From Bifidobacterium saimiriisciurei (lineage in GTDB: Bacteria > Actinomycetota > Actinomycetes > Actinomycetales > Bifidobacteriaceae), in contig NZ_WHZU01000003.1 of assembly GCF_010667655.1 (NCBI RefSeq), forward strand, positions 147,971 to 211,970: DNA of 64,000 nucleotides. The letters are read 5' to 3'. A model generated the notes under the pieces. It ran no database searches, was not told the DNA's origin, and saw only the letters and a list, made by a program, of their open reading frames with translations. Of the stretch, positions 44,333 to 52,763 are shown one piece after another. Position 1 is the stretch's first letter; every line of letters starts with the position of its first letter. Position numbers and translations under genes: made by a program.

Positions 44333-44522
44333 GTGCATGAATCGACGAATATGGGCCTTTCTGCGGATTCATCCCCGACATTTTCGTGCACGAATCATCG
44401 AATAGACGCGTATTCGATGATTCGTGCATGATTTTCGGATGGATGATTCATCGGATATGGGGATATCCATCGATTCGTGAATTCACGATCGGGAGAATAT
44501 GAACGTATTCAACGATTCGTGC
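44333..44522. repeat. Palindrome array, motif GTGCACGAATCATCGAATA
   Basis: The left arms end at 44351, 44404 and 44457, exactly 53 bp apart; a fourth, diverged unit follows at about 44485. The second unit is a perfect 42-bp palindrome (44387-44428) with 18-bp arms TGCACGAATCATCGAATA/TATTCGATGATTCGTGCA and loop GACGCG. It lies between the aminotransferase start and the IclR gene end. Confidence 0.8.
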
Positions 44523-44549
44523 GCAAAACCCGGCGCAATGCGTGCGGCA

Positions 44550-45344
44550 TCACTCTATATTTTCGTTGGCGGCGGTCTTATACCCCAATTCCGCGCTGAT
44601 GCGGCTGGCGGCGTCGACGACGACGGGGCCCAGCGCGCGCATGCGCTTGGGCGGCATGAATTGGATGGCGCCGGAGACGGATATGGCGGCGACGGTCTTG
44701 CCGCGGCCGTCGCGCACGGGGGCGGAGACGCAGCGGATGCCGGGCTCGTTCTCCTCGAGGTCGTAGGCGAAGCCCTGACGCGCGAACTTGGCCATGGCGG
44801 CGGAGAATGCGGATTCGTCGGCGTAGTCGTGTTCGGGATCGCGTCCGGTGAGGTTGCGGTCCTGGATGTATTGCGAGCGCCAGCGGTCGGGCGAGTCGAG
44901 GAGCAGGGCCTTGCCGATGCCGGTGTAGGTCAGCGGCATGCGGCAGCCGGGCCATGATCGGATCTCGATGCCTCGGGTGCCGTGGATCTTGTCGAGGTAG
45001 AGGGCCATGCCGGAGTCCTCGACGGCGAGGTGGATGGTGTCTTTGGCGCGTTGGGCGAGGTCGAGGAGGATGGGGTGGGCGACGGCCTGCAACGACACGC
45101 TGTTGAGGGCCTGGAAGCCGAGTTCGATGAGCGCGGGACCGAGCAGAAGGCTGCCGTCGGAGTTTTCGCGCAGGAAGCGTTCGATGCGCAGGGCCTGGAT
45201 GAGGCGATGCGCGGTGCTGCGGCTGAGTCCGGTGGCCTCGACGACCTCGCGCAGCGATGCGGCGCCGTTCGCTACGCTGCGAATGACCTCGATGCCGTGG
45301 ATGAGCGTTCGTGTACCCGATGGGGCGGCGGTGTTTTCTGCCAT
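44550..45344 (-). CDS. IclR-family regulator of the rhamnose-type cluster
   Basis: The 264-residue protein has an N-terminal winged helix (LIHGIEVIRSVANGAASLRE, ATGLSRSTAHRLIQAL) and the IclR effector domain (YLDKIHGTRGIEIRSWPGCR, TGIGKALLL, DENEPG-like EENEPGIRCVSAPV). IclR proteins bind small organic acids and usually repress adjacent catabolic genes. Here it follows the aldolase and dehydratase genes on the same strand. The start at 45344 has AAGG 10 nt upstream. The effector is probably a sugar acid of the pathway. Confidence 0.9.
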   Translation of the reverse strand: MAENTAAPSGTRTLIHGIEVIRSVANGAASLREVVEATGLSRSTAHRLIQALRIERFLRENSDGSLLLGPALIELGFQALNSVSLQAVAHPILLDLAQRAKDTIHLAVEDSGMALYLDKIHGTRGIEIRSWPGCRMPLTYTGIGKALLLDSPDRWRSQYIQDRNLTGRDPEHDYADESAFSAAMAKFARQGFAYDLEENEPGIRCVSAPVRDGRGKTVAAISVSGAIQFMPPKRMRALGPVVVDAASRISAELGYKTAANENIE

Positions 45345-45494
45345 GGGATTCAACCTTAGTGGATGGTGTGTCGGCAAATGCGTGCAGCCGCCGGACGATG
45401 GACGGGCCGAAGACCCAGGCCATCGACTGGCGGCTGCATGCGTCAGCAACAGGAAGGAGAGGTAAGTGTTGGTGGGTTGCGAATCTTGGGCGAG

Positions 45495-45530
45495 CTCCCC
45501 TCAGACCGCCTTCGGCGGCTGCAGAGGCGA
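45495..45530. repeat. Partial family-A REP
   Basis: CTCCCCTCAG followed by the stem CCGCCTTCGGCGG matches the first half of the REP copies at 20319, 58282 and 61813. The second hairpin is missing. Confidence 0.6.
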
Positions 45531-45545
45531 GAGACACGCCGATCG

Positions 45546-46310
45546 TCAGCCCTTGAAGGGCTTGATGCCTTCGGCGAGGGCGCGCACGTAGAGGTCGGTG
45601 TCGCCGGCGACGGCCACGAAGTTGGCGCCGCGGGCGAAGGCCTCCTTGGCGGTGGCCACGTCGAATGCGAGGAAGCCGACGGCCTTGCCGTGCGACTTGA
45701 TGACGTCGAACGCGTCGTAGACCTGGTCCATGATGGCGGCCGCGTCGTCGGGGTGGCCGAGCGATGCGGAGAGGTCGGCGGGTCCGATGAAGATGCCGTC
45801 GACGCCTTCGACGGAGGCGATGTCGTCGATGTGGTCGAGCGCCTCCTGCGATTCGCACTGCAGCAGCAGGCAGATCTCGTTCTTGGCGTCGCGCATGTAG
45901 TTGGGGATGCGTCCCCAGCGGCCGGAGCGGGCGATGGGCGAGCCGACGCCGCGGATGCCTTCGGGCGCGTAGTTGACGGCTTTGACCATCAGCTCGGCCT
46001 CTTCCTTGCTGTTGACCATGGGCAGCAGCAGCGTCTGGGCGCCGAGGTCGAGCACCTGCTTGATGAGCACGGGGTCGGCGGCGGCGGGACGGACGACGGG
46101 CGTGGTGTCGTATGGCGCGACGGCGCGCAGCACGTCGAGGATGGTGTTGAGGTCGTAGGGACCGTGTTCGCCGTCGACCAGCAGCCAGTCGTAGCCGGCG
46201 TCGGCCGAGATCTCGGCGGCGGTGGAGGAAGCCATGGCCATCCACAGACCATACTGCTCCTTGCCTTCCTTCAGTGCCTGCTTGAAAGCGTTGTGCGGTA
46301 ATGATGTCAT
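45546..46310 (-). CDS. rhmA: 2-keto-3-deoxy-L-rhamnonate aldolase (HpcH/HpaI family)
   Basis: The 254-residue class II pyruvate aldolase should split 2-keto-3-deoxy-L-rhamnonate into pyruvate and L-lactaldehyde. Motifs shared with E. coli RhmA include GYDWLLVDGEHGPYD, QVLDLGAQTLLLPMV, metal ligands in QCESQEALDHIDDI and GVDGIFIGPADLSASLG. The start at 46310 (MTSLPHNAFKQALKEG) fits the family and has GGAGAA upstream. An ATG at 46343 with its own AAAGGAG would add 11 residues. It lies downstream of the dehydratase. Specificity is inferred from the neighbour. Confidence 0.88.
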   Translation of the reverse strand: MTSLPHNAFKQALKEGKEQYGLWMAMASSTAAEISADAGYDWLLVDGEHGPYDLNTILDVLRAVAPYDTTPVVRPAAADPVLIKQVLDLGAQTLLLPMVNSKEEAELMVKAVNYAPEGIRGVGSPIARSGRWGRIPNYMRDAKNEICLLLQCESQEALDHIDDIASVEGVDGIFIGPADLSASLGHPDDAAAIMDQVYDAFDVIKSHGKAVGFLAFDVATAKEAFARGANFVAVAGDTDLYVRALAEGIKPFKG

Positions 46311-46552
46311 TGCGTGTTCTCCAGTATGGGTGCCGTAGCTCATCGGTCTCCTTTGGCGCGGGCTGCGGGGATGCGGTGCGTTGACGACGAATCGTTGCGA
46401 CGGAAAAGTCGGGAGGCGGCCGGACGGGAGGATTCCCGCCGTTCGGTCGCCTGGTTGGTATCGGTATTGAATTATGCGTGTTCGGTTATATGCAGCATGT
46501 GCTCACATGCGCCGGCGATCGGCCCGGCCGATTGATTCGGCCGGGCGGCCGA

Positions 46553-47779
46553 TCAGTGCTCGAACGGACGCTCGAGCGGGCAGCTGCGGTTGAGCTCGAC
46601 GCCGAAGCCGGGCTTGTCGAGTTCCTCGGCGGTGATGATGCCGTCGTGCGGAACCGGCTCGTCGAGCAGGACCGGGTCGAACTGCGGGCGGACATGATCG
46701 GCCTTCGGCGCGGTCATCAGCATCTCGCTGAACGGCGTGTTGGTGAAGGTGATCACGGCGTGGTGCGAGTAGACGGAGGAACCGTGGGGCACCACGAGCT
46801 GGCCACGGGACTTGGCGATAGCGGCGATCTCGCACAGCGAGGTCACACCGCCGCACCAGCCGACATCGGGCTGGAGGATGTCGACGCCGGCGTCGGAGAG
46901 CTCCTTGAAGCCCTCGAGGGTGCCGGTATGCTCGCCGGTGGTCATGAGCATGCCCTTCGGCATGTTCTTCTTGAGCTCGCGGTAGGACTCGATCTGGTTC
47001 GGCGGGAAGCACTCCTCCATCCACTTGAGCTTGTAGGGGGCGGCCGCGTGGGCGAGCTTGGTGGCGTAGTTGACGTCCTGGCTCATCCAGCAGTCGAACA
47101 TCAGCCAGAACTTGTCGCCGACGCGTTCACGCATGTCGGCGAGGGTGGCGATATCCTTCTCGATGCCCTCGTCGCCGAATGCGGAGCTCCAGTGGGTCGG
47201 CAGCTTGCCGCCGATGAAGCCCATCTTCTGCGCCAGGTCCGGACGGGCGCCGGTGGCGTAGAAGTGGATCTCGTCGCGCACGGCGCCGCCGAGCAGCTTG
47301 TAGACGGGGAGCTTGACGACCTTGCCGTAGAGGTCCCACAGCGCCAGGTCGACGGCGGAGATGGTGTTGATGACCACGCCGCCACCACCGGAGTAGAACA
47401 GGGTGGAGTTGAGCATCTGGTCGTGGATCAGCTTGATCTGGTCGACGCGCTTGCCCTCGACGAAGCGGGACAGATGATGCTCGACGATGAAGCAGCCGAT
47501 GGTTCCGGCGGTGGAGATGGCGAAACCGGTGGTGCCGTCGGAGGCCTCGACTTCAACGACCAGCGTGCCGAGCACGTTCAGGCCGAAGGACTGGCGGGAC
47601 TGCTCGTACTCCTTGTACTTGGACATCGGCGTCGCGATATGGTTGTCGATCCAGTGGTCCTTGCCCTGATCGTGGTAGTCGCCGCCGCCCTGACCGTGAA
47701 TCTTGGCTGCGGCGCCGCCCATGCTGTACGCACGGATGTGCGTGATCGTGGGCAGCTTCAATGCTGGTGCTAGTGCCAT
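46553..47779 (-). CDS. rhmD: L-rhamnonate dehydratase (enolase superfamily)
   Basis: The 408-residue protein dehydrates L-rhamnonate to 2-keto-3-deoxy-L-rhamnonate. From memory of E. coli RhmD, long blocks match closely: [70 protein letters not shown] and [19 protein letters not shown] (catalytic His region). Metal ligands lie in [11 protein letters not shown] and GEHTGT. This is unusually high conservation for a bifidobacterium-like genome. The promoter at 47891 drives it; rhmA follows. L-lyxonate or L-mannonate are possible alternative substrates of this subgroup. Confidence 0.92.
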   Translation of the reverse strand: MALAPALKLPTITHIRAYSMGGAAAKIHGQGGGDYHDQGKDHWIDNHIATPMSKYKEYEQSRQSFGLNVLGTLVVEVEASDGTTGFAISTAGTIGCFIVEHHLSRFVEGKRVDQIKLIHDQMLNSTLFYSGGGGVVINTISAVDLALWDLYGKVVKLPVYKLLGGAVRDEIHFYATGARPDLAQKMGFIGGKLPTHWSSAFGDEGIEKDIATLADMRERVGDKFWLMFDCWMSQDVNYATKLAHAAAPYKLKWMEECFPPNQIESYRELKKNMPKGMLMTTGEHTGTLEGFKELSDAGVDILQPDVGWCGGVTSLCEIAAIAKSRGQLVVPHGSSVYSHHAVITFTNTPFSEMLMTAPKADHVRPQFDPVLLDEPVPHDGIITAEELDKPGFGVELNRSCPLERPFEH

Positions 47780-47845
47780 TGTTGCTCCCTCCGTGGTTTG
47801 GAGTGTTATGTCTGACCGTCACGCGTCTTCGCGTCCGTCGACGTT

Positions 47846-47856
47846 GTTGTCGAACG
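47846..47856. promoter_or_regulatory. GTTGTCGAACG motif, candidate regulator site (rhmD)
   Basis: An 11-bp word identical to the one at 51512-51522 before the SDR gene. It lies 67 bp upstream of the rhmD start, inside the predicted 5' untranslated region. Sharing between the two ends of the cluster suggests a common regulator, possibly the IclR protein. Confidence 0.45.
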
Positions 47857-47890
47857 GTTGTCGTGGTGACCTCGGCGATCTCAGTTACCG

Positions 47891-47919
47891 AATATAGACG
47901 CCTTGAACAGGCGTACCAA
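47891..47919 (-). promoter_or_regulatory. rhmD promoter with operator palindrome in the spacer
   Basis: On the minus strand a -35 TTGGTA and -10 TATATT are separated by exactly 17 nt. The spacer is occupied by the perfect palindrome ACGCCT-TGAAC-AGGCGT (47898-47914). A protein bound there would block RNA polymerase, so this is a good operator candidate. It lies about 110 bp upstream of rhmD. Confidence 0.6.
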
Positions 47920-48166
47920 ATATAGGGACGCGGCACCGACATTTACCGATGTACAACGATTGGAAATCCCACATATCGGCACGCCCTTCCATACGCCATA
48001 TAGTGGGTCTCGTCAGCCATTGTGCAAACAACGGCAACAACGAGAAGACAACCGAAAACTTACGAAAACCCAATGTTTGCAACGTTGTAGGCGTTGGGAG
48101 GCGACACCGGACAGGTCAACATACGACAGGTCCAGGCAACGAAGCCGAAGTCAAAGGAGATCATCA

Positions 48167-49153
48167 ATGGAAGCTCCAGTCGCAAAGCAGCCATCCATCT
48201 GGGAGAGGCTACGGTCCAAGAACCCTCTGCTCTTCGCCATCATCCTGGTGGTCATCGCGGGTTCCTGCAACTACGTCGGCACCGGATTCCTCACCCCGGC
48301 GTTCGACACCGTCGGCGGCGTGCAGGTGGCATGGGTCCGCCTGAGCATCACCGCCATCGTATTGCTGCTGTGGCGCCAGCCGTGGAAGAAGAAGTGGACG
48401 AAGGAGCAGATCATCTGGCTCGCGCTGTTCGCGGTCTCCATCGGCACCATGTACACCTCCTACAACATCAGCGTCGACAACCTCGCGATGGGCATCGCCG
48501 TCCCGATCCAGTTCCTCGGCCCGGTGGCCATCGGCGCCATCACCGGCAAGAACTGGAAGCAGCGCTCCGCCATCGTCGTGGCGGCCATCGGCGTGGCCAT
48601 GCTCGCCGGCCTGTCGCTCTCCGGCAACAAGTCCGACACCATCGTCATCGGCCTGGTCGCCTCCTTCGTCGCCGCCCTCGCCTGGGCCGGCTACATCTTC
48701 TTCGGCAACAAGATGGCCCACAACGGCGCCCTTGACGCCCTGTCGCTGGCCATCACGCTCGCCGCGCTCGTGCTCGCCCCGTTCGTCGGCCCGTCCGCCG
48801 TCAAGCAGATGGCCATCGACCCCGGCAACAGCGTGTGGCGCATCATCCAGTTCACGATCCTCGCATCGGTGATCGCCGCCGTGCTCGACCAGGTCATGCT
48901 CAAGACCATCGCGCCGAACGTGTTCTCCGTGCTGCAGGCGCTCTACCCCGTGATCTCCCTCATCATCGGCCTGTTCTTCGGACAGTTCCCGACCCTGCTC
49001 GAGGTCATCGGCCTGCTCATCGTGAGCGCCTCCATCGTGCTGACCGCATTGAGCGGCGTACAGGACGAGAACGATGACGACAAGGCCGTCGCGAAGACAC
49101 CCGCGAAGACGTCGACGACCGACGGCAGGCCCGCCGCCGCGGCCGCGAAGTAA
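48167..49153 (+). CDS. EamA/DMT-type transporter
   Basis: The 328-residue carrier has ten predicted TM segments in two EamA halves, starting LLFAIILVVIAGSCNYVGTG and with PIQFLGPVAIGAI typical of the fold. A hydrophilic Lys/Thr/Ala C-tail follows. The start at 48167 is set by AAAGGAG 7 nt upstream; in-frame extension to 47903 is non-coding. It is divergent from rhmD and likely moves the 6-deoxyhexose, a sugar acid or a pathway end product. The direction cannot be read from sequence. Confidence 0.85.
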   Translation: MEAPVAKQPSIWERLRSKNPLLFAIILVVIAGSCNYVGTGFLTPAFDTVGGVQVAWVRLSITAIVLLLWRQPWKKKWTKEQIIWLALFAVSIGTMYTSYNISVDNLAMGIAVPIQFLGPVAIGAITGKNWKQRSAIVVAAIGVAMLAGLSLSGNKSDTIVIGLVASFVAALAWAGYIFFGNKMAHNGALDALSLAITLAALVLAPFVGPSAVKQMAIDPGNSVWRIIQFTILASVIAAVLDQVMLKTIAPNVFSVLQALYPVISLIIGLFFGQFPTLLEVIGLLIVSASIVLTALSGVQDENDDDKAVAKTPAKTSTTDGRPAAAAAK

Positions 49154-49344
49154 CGCCTCATCCGCAACGGCAAACGCCCGACACCAGCCATCCGTCGCGC
49201 CGGCCCGCTCCGATGTCAACCAGGGCCGGCACGATTCCAACCAGAGACATCACACAGCACATACGAGTCGATGAACCGACATCCATCGGCGCGGCAAACC
49301 ATCCAACACCGTAAGGATTCAGCAGAATTCAAAGGAGAATCGCC

Positions 49345-50316
49345 ATGACCCTCAACGAGGAATACACCGGCACCGCCCCCAGCCGCCTCTACACCATCGT
49401 GCCGCAGTCGGAGGAGAACGCCCGCAAGACGCGCACCATCATCGACGCCCACGTGCACATCATCCAGCCCGACCTGTTCTCGTGGTTCGACCCGGCGAAG
49501 AAGGGCATCACGTTCGAGGGCGACTGGACGCCGATCATCCACGCCTACCATCCGCGCGACCTCGTCGCCGAGGCCGAGGGCTCCAACATCAAGGTCATCG
49601 GCGCCGTGCACGTGCAGATGAACGCCGACGACCCCGTGGCCGAGGTGGCCGCCGTGCAGCGCATGAGCGAGGAGGACGGCCTGCCGATCTCCATCGTCGG
49701 CGGCGGCGACCTCTCCTCCCCCGACTTCGAGGAGATCGTCGAGAAGGAGAAGGCCGCGTCCGACAACGTCCACGCCATCCGCCAGATCATCAACACCCAC
49801 GTGGACCCGCTGTACAACTACGTGAACAAGGAGTACATGGACGACCCGAACTGGCTGGCCGGCCTGCGCGTGCTCGCCAAGCACGGCCTGGCGTTCGACC
49901 TCCAGCTCTACCCCACGCAGTACCGCCGCGCCCTGCAGGTCATCGACTCCAACCCCGACATCATGTTCATCGTCAACCACTCCGGCATGTGGGCCGACCG
50001 CAACCTCGCCGGATTCCAGCTGTGGAAGAACGGCATCTACGAGCTCGGCAAGCGCGACAACGTGACCATGAAGATCTCCGGCCTGGCGTCCACCGACCAC
50101 TACTGGACCATCGAGAGCTTCAAGCCGGCCATCTTCACCCTGCTCGACGCCTTCGGCATCGACAAGTGCATGTTCGCCTCGAACTTCCCCGTCGACAAGC
50201 TGCACGGCTCCTACGTCGACACCATCGGCGCGTTCATCCGCTCCACCGAGGACCTCAGCCAGGACGAGCAGAACAAGCTGTTCGTCGACAACGCCAAGAA
50301 GTACTACAAGTTCTGA
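49345..50316 (+). CDS. Amidohydrolase-family lactonase (probable L-rhamnono-1,4-lactonase)
   Basis: The 323-residue TIM-barrel hydrolase of the COG3618 type shows IIDAHVHIIQPDLFSWF (metal-binding HxH-like), IVNHSGMWADRNL, MKISGLAST and CMFASNFPVDKL. Relatives open L-fucono- or L-rhamnonolactone to the acid, the step between the SDR dehydrogenase and RhmD. The start at 49345 has AAAGGAG 8 nt upstream. It lies downstream of the DMT carrier. Confidence 0.87.
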   Translation: MTLNEEYTGTAPSRLYTIVPQSEENARKTRTIIDAHVHIIQPDLFSWFDPAKKGITFEGDWTPIIHAYHPRDLVAEAEGSNIKVIGAVHVQMNADDPVAEVAAVQRMSEEDGLPISIVGGGDLSSPDFEEIVEKEKAASDNVHAIRQIINTHVDPLYNYVNKEYMDDPNWLAGLRVLAKHGLAFDLQLYPTQYRRALQVIDSNPDIMFIVNHSGMWADRNLAGFQLWKNGIYELGKRDNVTMKISGLASTDHYWTIESFKPAIFTLLDAFGIDKCMFASNFPVDKLHGSYVDTIGAFIRSTEDLSQDEQNKLFVDNAKKYYKF

Positions 50317-50352
50317 TCCGCGGCGGCGACCGTCCGATGCCATCGGCGTCCG

Positions 50353-50392
50353 AAGGCTCCCGTTCCCGTCTCATGGCGGGGACGGGAGCCTT
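50353..50392 (+). terminator. Terminator after the lactonase gene
   Basis: AAGGCTCCCGT and ACGGGAGCCTT form a long stem with an inner CCCGTC/GGCGGG pairing. The T run is weak. Confidence 0.5.
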
Positions 50393-50450
50393 CCCGTATG
50401 GGACGGGCAACCGGCCGCCCTATGCTGGTCATGATGGATAGGGGGATTCC

Positions 50451-51386
50451 ATGGAACTCATATTGAAAACCGGCTCGCTGCTGCTCATCATCGTCGGCGC
50501 CTATGCATTCAAGCGCGCCGGCATGTTCAAGGAGCGCGACTACAAGATCCTGCAGGTCTTCGTGTTCAACGTCACGCTGCCCGCGGCCGTCATCCATTCG
50601 TTCGCGCTGAACAGGCACGACATGAGCATGCTCTGGATCGTGCTGCTTGGCTTCCTCGGCGCGTTCATCCCCCTGTTCGTCATCTATTTCGCCACGCGGC
50701 GCGAAAGCGTCGAGCACCGCACGTTCGAGATGCTCAACGCCACGACGTTCAACATCGGCAACTTCACGCTTCCGGTGGTGACGACCTTCATGGGGCCCGC
50801 CGCCGGAGTCCCCGTCGTCATGTTCGACATGGGCAACGCCATCATGTGCTCGGCCGGCTCGCTGGTCTTCACCAACGCGCTGCTGCATCTCGATTCGGAC
50901 GGTGGGCATCGGCAGACCGTCGGGCAAAAGCTGCGTTCGGCGGCGCGGAACTTCTACACGTCGGCGGCGTTCGACACCTATGTGGTGATGGTCGTGCTGC
51001 TGTTCGCCGGCATCGCGATCCCCAAGGAGGTCGTCACCGTCATCGAACCGCTGTCGAATGCCAACGCCTTCTGCTCCATGGCGATGGTCGGCATGATGAT
51101 GGACGTCCCCGAGCTTTCGGACGACCGCCGGGAGATGCTCAAGGTGCTGGCATGGCGTTTCGTCATCGCCGTCGTCGGGTCGCTGGCGGCATGGTACCTG
51201 CTTCCCATATCCCCGTTCGCCCGCAAGATTGCCGTGATCTGCATGTTCGCCCCCATCGCCATCTTCGCCACGAAGTTCACCGACATGACGCTCGGCAAGG
51301 CCAAGCTCGCCGGCTTCTCGCTGACGGTCTCGGCGGTGATATCGCTGATCGTCATGGCGGCGCTCAGCGCGTTCCTGCCGGCGTAG
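50451..51386 (+). CDS. AEC (auxin efflux carrier)-family transporter
   Basis: The 311-residue protein with ten TM segments starts MELILKTGSLLLIIVGAYAF. It has the AEC-type motif FVFNVTLPAAVIHSF and FNIGNFTLPVV. AEC members export or import small organic acids such as malate. In this cluster a role in moving a pathway acid (lactate-like) is plausible. It has its own gap after the terminator at 50353. Confidence 0.85.
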   Translation: MELILKTGSLLLIIVGAYAFKRAGMFKERDYKILQVFVFNVTLPAAVIHSFALNRHDMSMLWIVLLGFLGAFIPLFVIYFATRRESVEHRTFEMLNATTFNIGNFTLPVVTTFMGPAAGVPVVMFDMGNAIMCSAGSLVFTNALLHLDSDGGHRQTVGQKLRSAARNFYTSAAFDTYVVMVVLLFAGIAIPKEVVTVIEPLSNANAFCSMAMVGMMMDVPELSDDRREMLKVLAWRFVIAVVGSLAAWYLLPISPFARKIAVICMFAPIAIFATKFTDMTLGKAKLAGFSLTVSAVISLIVMAALSAFLPA

Positions 51387-51511
51387 GCCGCAGCGGGACG
51401 CCGGGTTTTGTGGTGGTCATCAATACGCATGGTGATGGCAAAAACAGCAAGTTTCACATATAGGGATGAATGTCCATTTTACCTATACTGATGCTTGAAT
51501 ACGTTGACACC

Positions 51512-51522
51512 GTTGTCGAACG
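51512..51522. promoter_or_regulatory. GTTGTCGAACG motif, candidate regulator site (SDR gene)
   Basis: Same 11-mer as at 47846. A -10-like TATACT (51484-51489) lies just upstream, so the motif would fall right after the transcription start, a repressor position. A -35 box is not clear. Confidence 0.4.
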
Positions 51523-51570
51523 CTCAACGAATCCCAACCAGAATTTCGGCAATCATAGGAGATGCACAAC

Positions 51571-52368
51571 ATGACCGCAAACACTTACGACTTCAACGGC
51601 AAGGTCGTCATCGTCACCGGAGGCGGCACCGGCATCGGACGCGCCATCACCCGCGGATTCCTCGACAACGGCGCCACCGTCGTGGCGGTCGGCCTGCGCC
51701 AGGCCCCGCTCGACGAAACCGTCGCCGGCTACGAAAACGGCCACACCCACATCACCGACGTCTCCAGCCACGAACAGGTGCACGACCTCGTGCAGGACGT
51801 CGTCAAGGAATTCGGCCACCTCGACGTCGTCGTCTCCAACGCCGGCATCTTCGAAGGCGGCGAGATCGAGAACGTCTCCGACGAAGTATGGCACAAGCTC
51901 TTCTCCGTCAACATGGACGGCCTCTTCTACCTCACCAAGGAAGCCCTCCCCTACCTCAAGGAGACCAAGGGCAACATCGTCGTCGACACCTCCGTCTCCG
52001 GCCTGTTCGGCGATTGGGGCCAGACCGCCTACAACTCCACCAAGCACGCCATGAACGGCTTCGTCCGCTGCGTCGCCCTCGACTATGGCCAGTACGGCGT
52101 GCGCATCAACGCCTTCGCCCCCGCCTTCATCGAAACCGACATCAACAAGGAGGTGTGGACCGACCCCGAGCGCCTCAAGCCGTACATCGAACGCGTCGCC
52201 CTCGGCCGCACCGGCCGCCCCGAGGACTGCGCCGACCTCGCGCTGTTCCTCGCCTCCCCCGGCGCCTCCTACCTCACCGGCCTCGTCGTCCCCGTCGACG
52301 GCGGCACCACCGCGGCCACCGGACAGGGACGGAATAACTACGAGGAGGACACCCGCTCCGTACTGTGA
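51571..52368 (+). CDS. SDR-family sugar dehydrogenase (probable L-rhamnose/6-deoxyhexose 1-dehydrogenase)
   Basis: The 265-residue classical SDR has the cofactor motif [11 protein letters not shown] (VVSNAGIF), catalytic Ser in DTSVSG, YNSTK (Tyr-x3-Lys) and the C-terminal PVDGGTTAA. The start at 51571 ([13 protein letters not shown]) lies 8 nt from GGAG; ATG at 51562 overlaps the Shine-Dalgarno. In the cluster it would oxidise L-rhamnose or a similar 6-deoxyhexose to the lactone. Its stop codon lies inside the outer arm of a family-C element. Confidence 0.87.
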   Translation: MTANTYDFNGKVVIVTGGGTGIGRAITRGFLDNGATVVAVGLRQAPLDETVAGYENGHTHITDVSSHEQVHDLVQDVVKEFGHLDVVVSNAGIFEGGEIENVSDEVWHKLFSVNMDGLFYLTKEALPYLKETKGNIVVDTSVSGLFGDWGQTAYNSTKHAMNGFVRCVALDYGQYGVRINAFAPAFIETDINKEVWTDPERLKPYIERVALGRTGRPEDCADLALFLASPGASYLTGLVVPVDGGTTAATGQGRNNYEEDTRSVL

Positions 52369-52469
52369 TCTGCAATGATGGAGCGTCTTCGTCGTTGTGG
52401 GAGACTCGACGTACCTTCGTACGCCTTCGTCTCCCACGCCTTGAAGCCGCACGCATCATTGCAAATCAC
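52365..52469 (+). repeat. Family-C 105-bp hairpin element, copy 3
   Basis: The outer arms GTGATCTGCAATGATG and CATCATTGCAAATCAC pair at 15 of 16 positions. The core GGAGCGTCTTCGTCGTTG, CGACGTACCTTCGTACG and CACGCCTTGAAGCCGCACG match copies 1 and 2 while the outer arm sequence differs. It begins at the SDR stop codon. Confidence 0.8.
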
Positions 52470-52482
52470 CTGAGAACGTGAG

Positions 52483-52540
52483 GCGCAGCTTCGTCGTTGC
52501 GGAGGACTCGACGTACCTTTTGTATGCCTTCTGGAGCTTC
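52483..52540 (+). repeat. Partial family-C element
   Basis: GCAGCTTCGTCGTTGCGG and CTCGACGTACCTTTTG repeat the left half of the family-C core. The right half is missing and is replaced by a stretch with GCGCTCGATGAATCGCGC, which is also found near 61905. Confidence 0.6.
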
Positions 52541-52587
52541 GCGCTCGATGAATCGCGCTCGCATTACGCGCCATCAACTGAACATGT

Positions 52588-52624
52588 AAGTGGGGGCAAC
52601 GGTGTTTCGCCGTTGCCCCCACTT
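52588..52624 (+). terminator. Hairpin after the SDR gene
   Basis: AAGTGGGGGCAACGG pairs perfectly with CCGTTGCCCCCACTT around a 7-nt loop. There is no long T run; it probably ends the SDR transcript. Confidence 0.55.
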
Positions 52625-52659
52625 CGTATTGTCGCCGGGAATCGTGCAGATATTCGATT

Positions 52660-52729
52660 CTGAAAACAAAGGCCTCACAACTTCGTACCTTCAGGGTGTA
52701 AACCATGAAAGCCCGAGTTGTGAGGCTTT
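52660..52729 (-). terminator. Terminator of the MFS gene
   Basis: On the minus strand AAAGCCTCACAACT pairs with AGTTGTGAGGCCTTT across a 33-nt loop and continues GTTTTC. It follows the duplicated gene end. Confidence 0.6.
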
Positions 52730-52763
52730 ATGCTACGCGATCGCCCTATGCTACGCAATCGCC
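52729..52763 (-). repeat. 17-bp tandem duplication of the MFS gene end
   Basis: TATGCTACGCGATCGCC (52729-52745) and TATGCTACGCAATCGCC (52747-52763) differ at one base and are offset by 18 bp. Both contain the TAG stop preceded by the same last codons. No family-B element lies between them. Confidence 0.65.

Noticed and set aside
47903..48166. N-terminal extension of the DMT transporter to 47903
   Set aside because: A strong Shine-Dalgarno lies before 48167 and the upstream frame overlaps the rhmD promoter with no homologous sequence.
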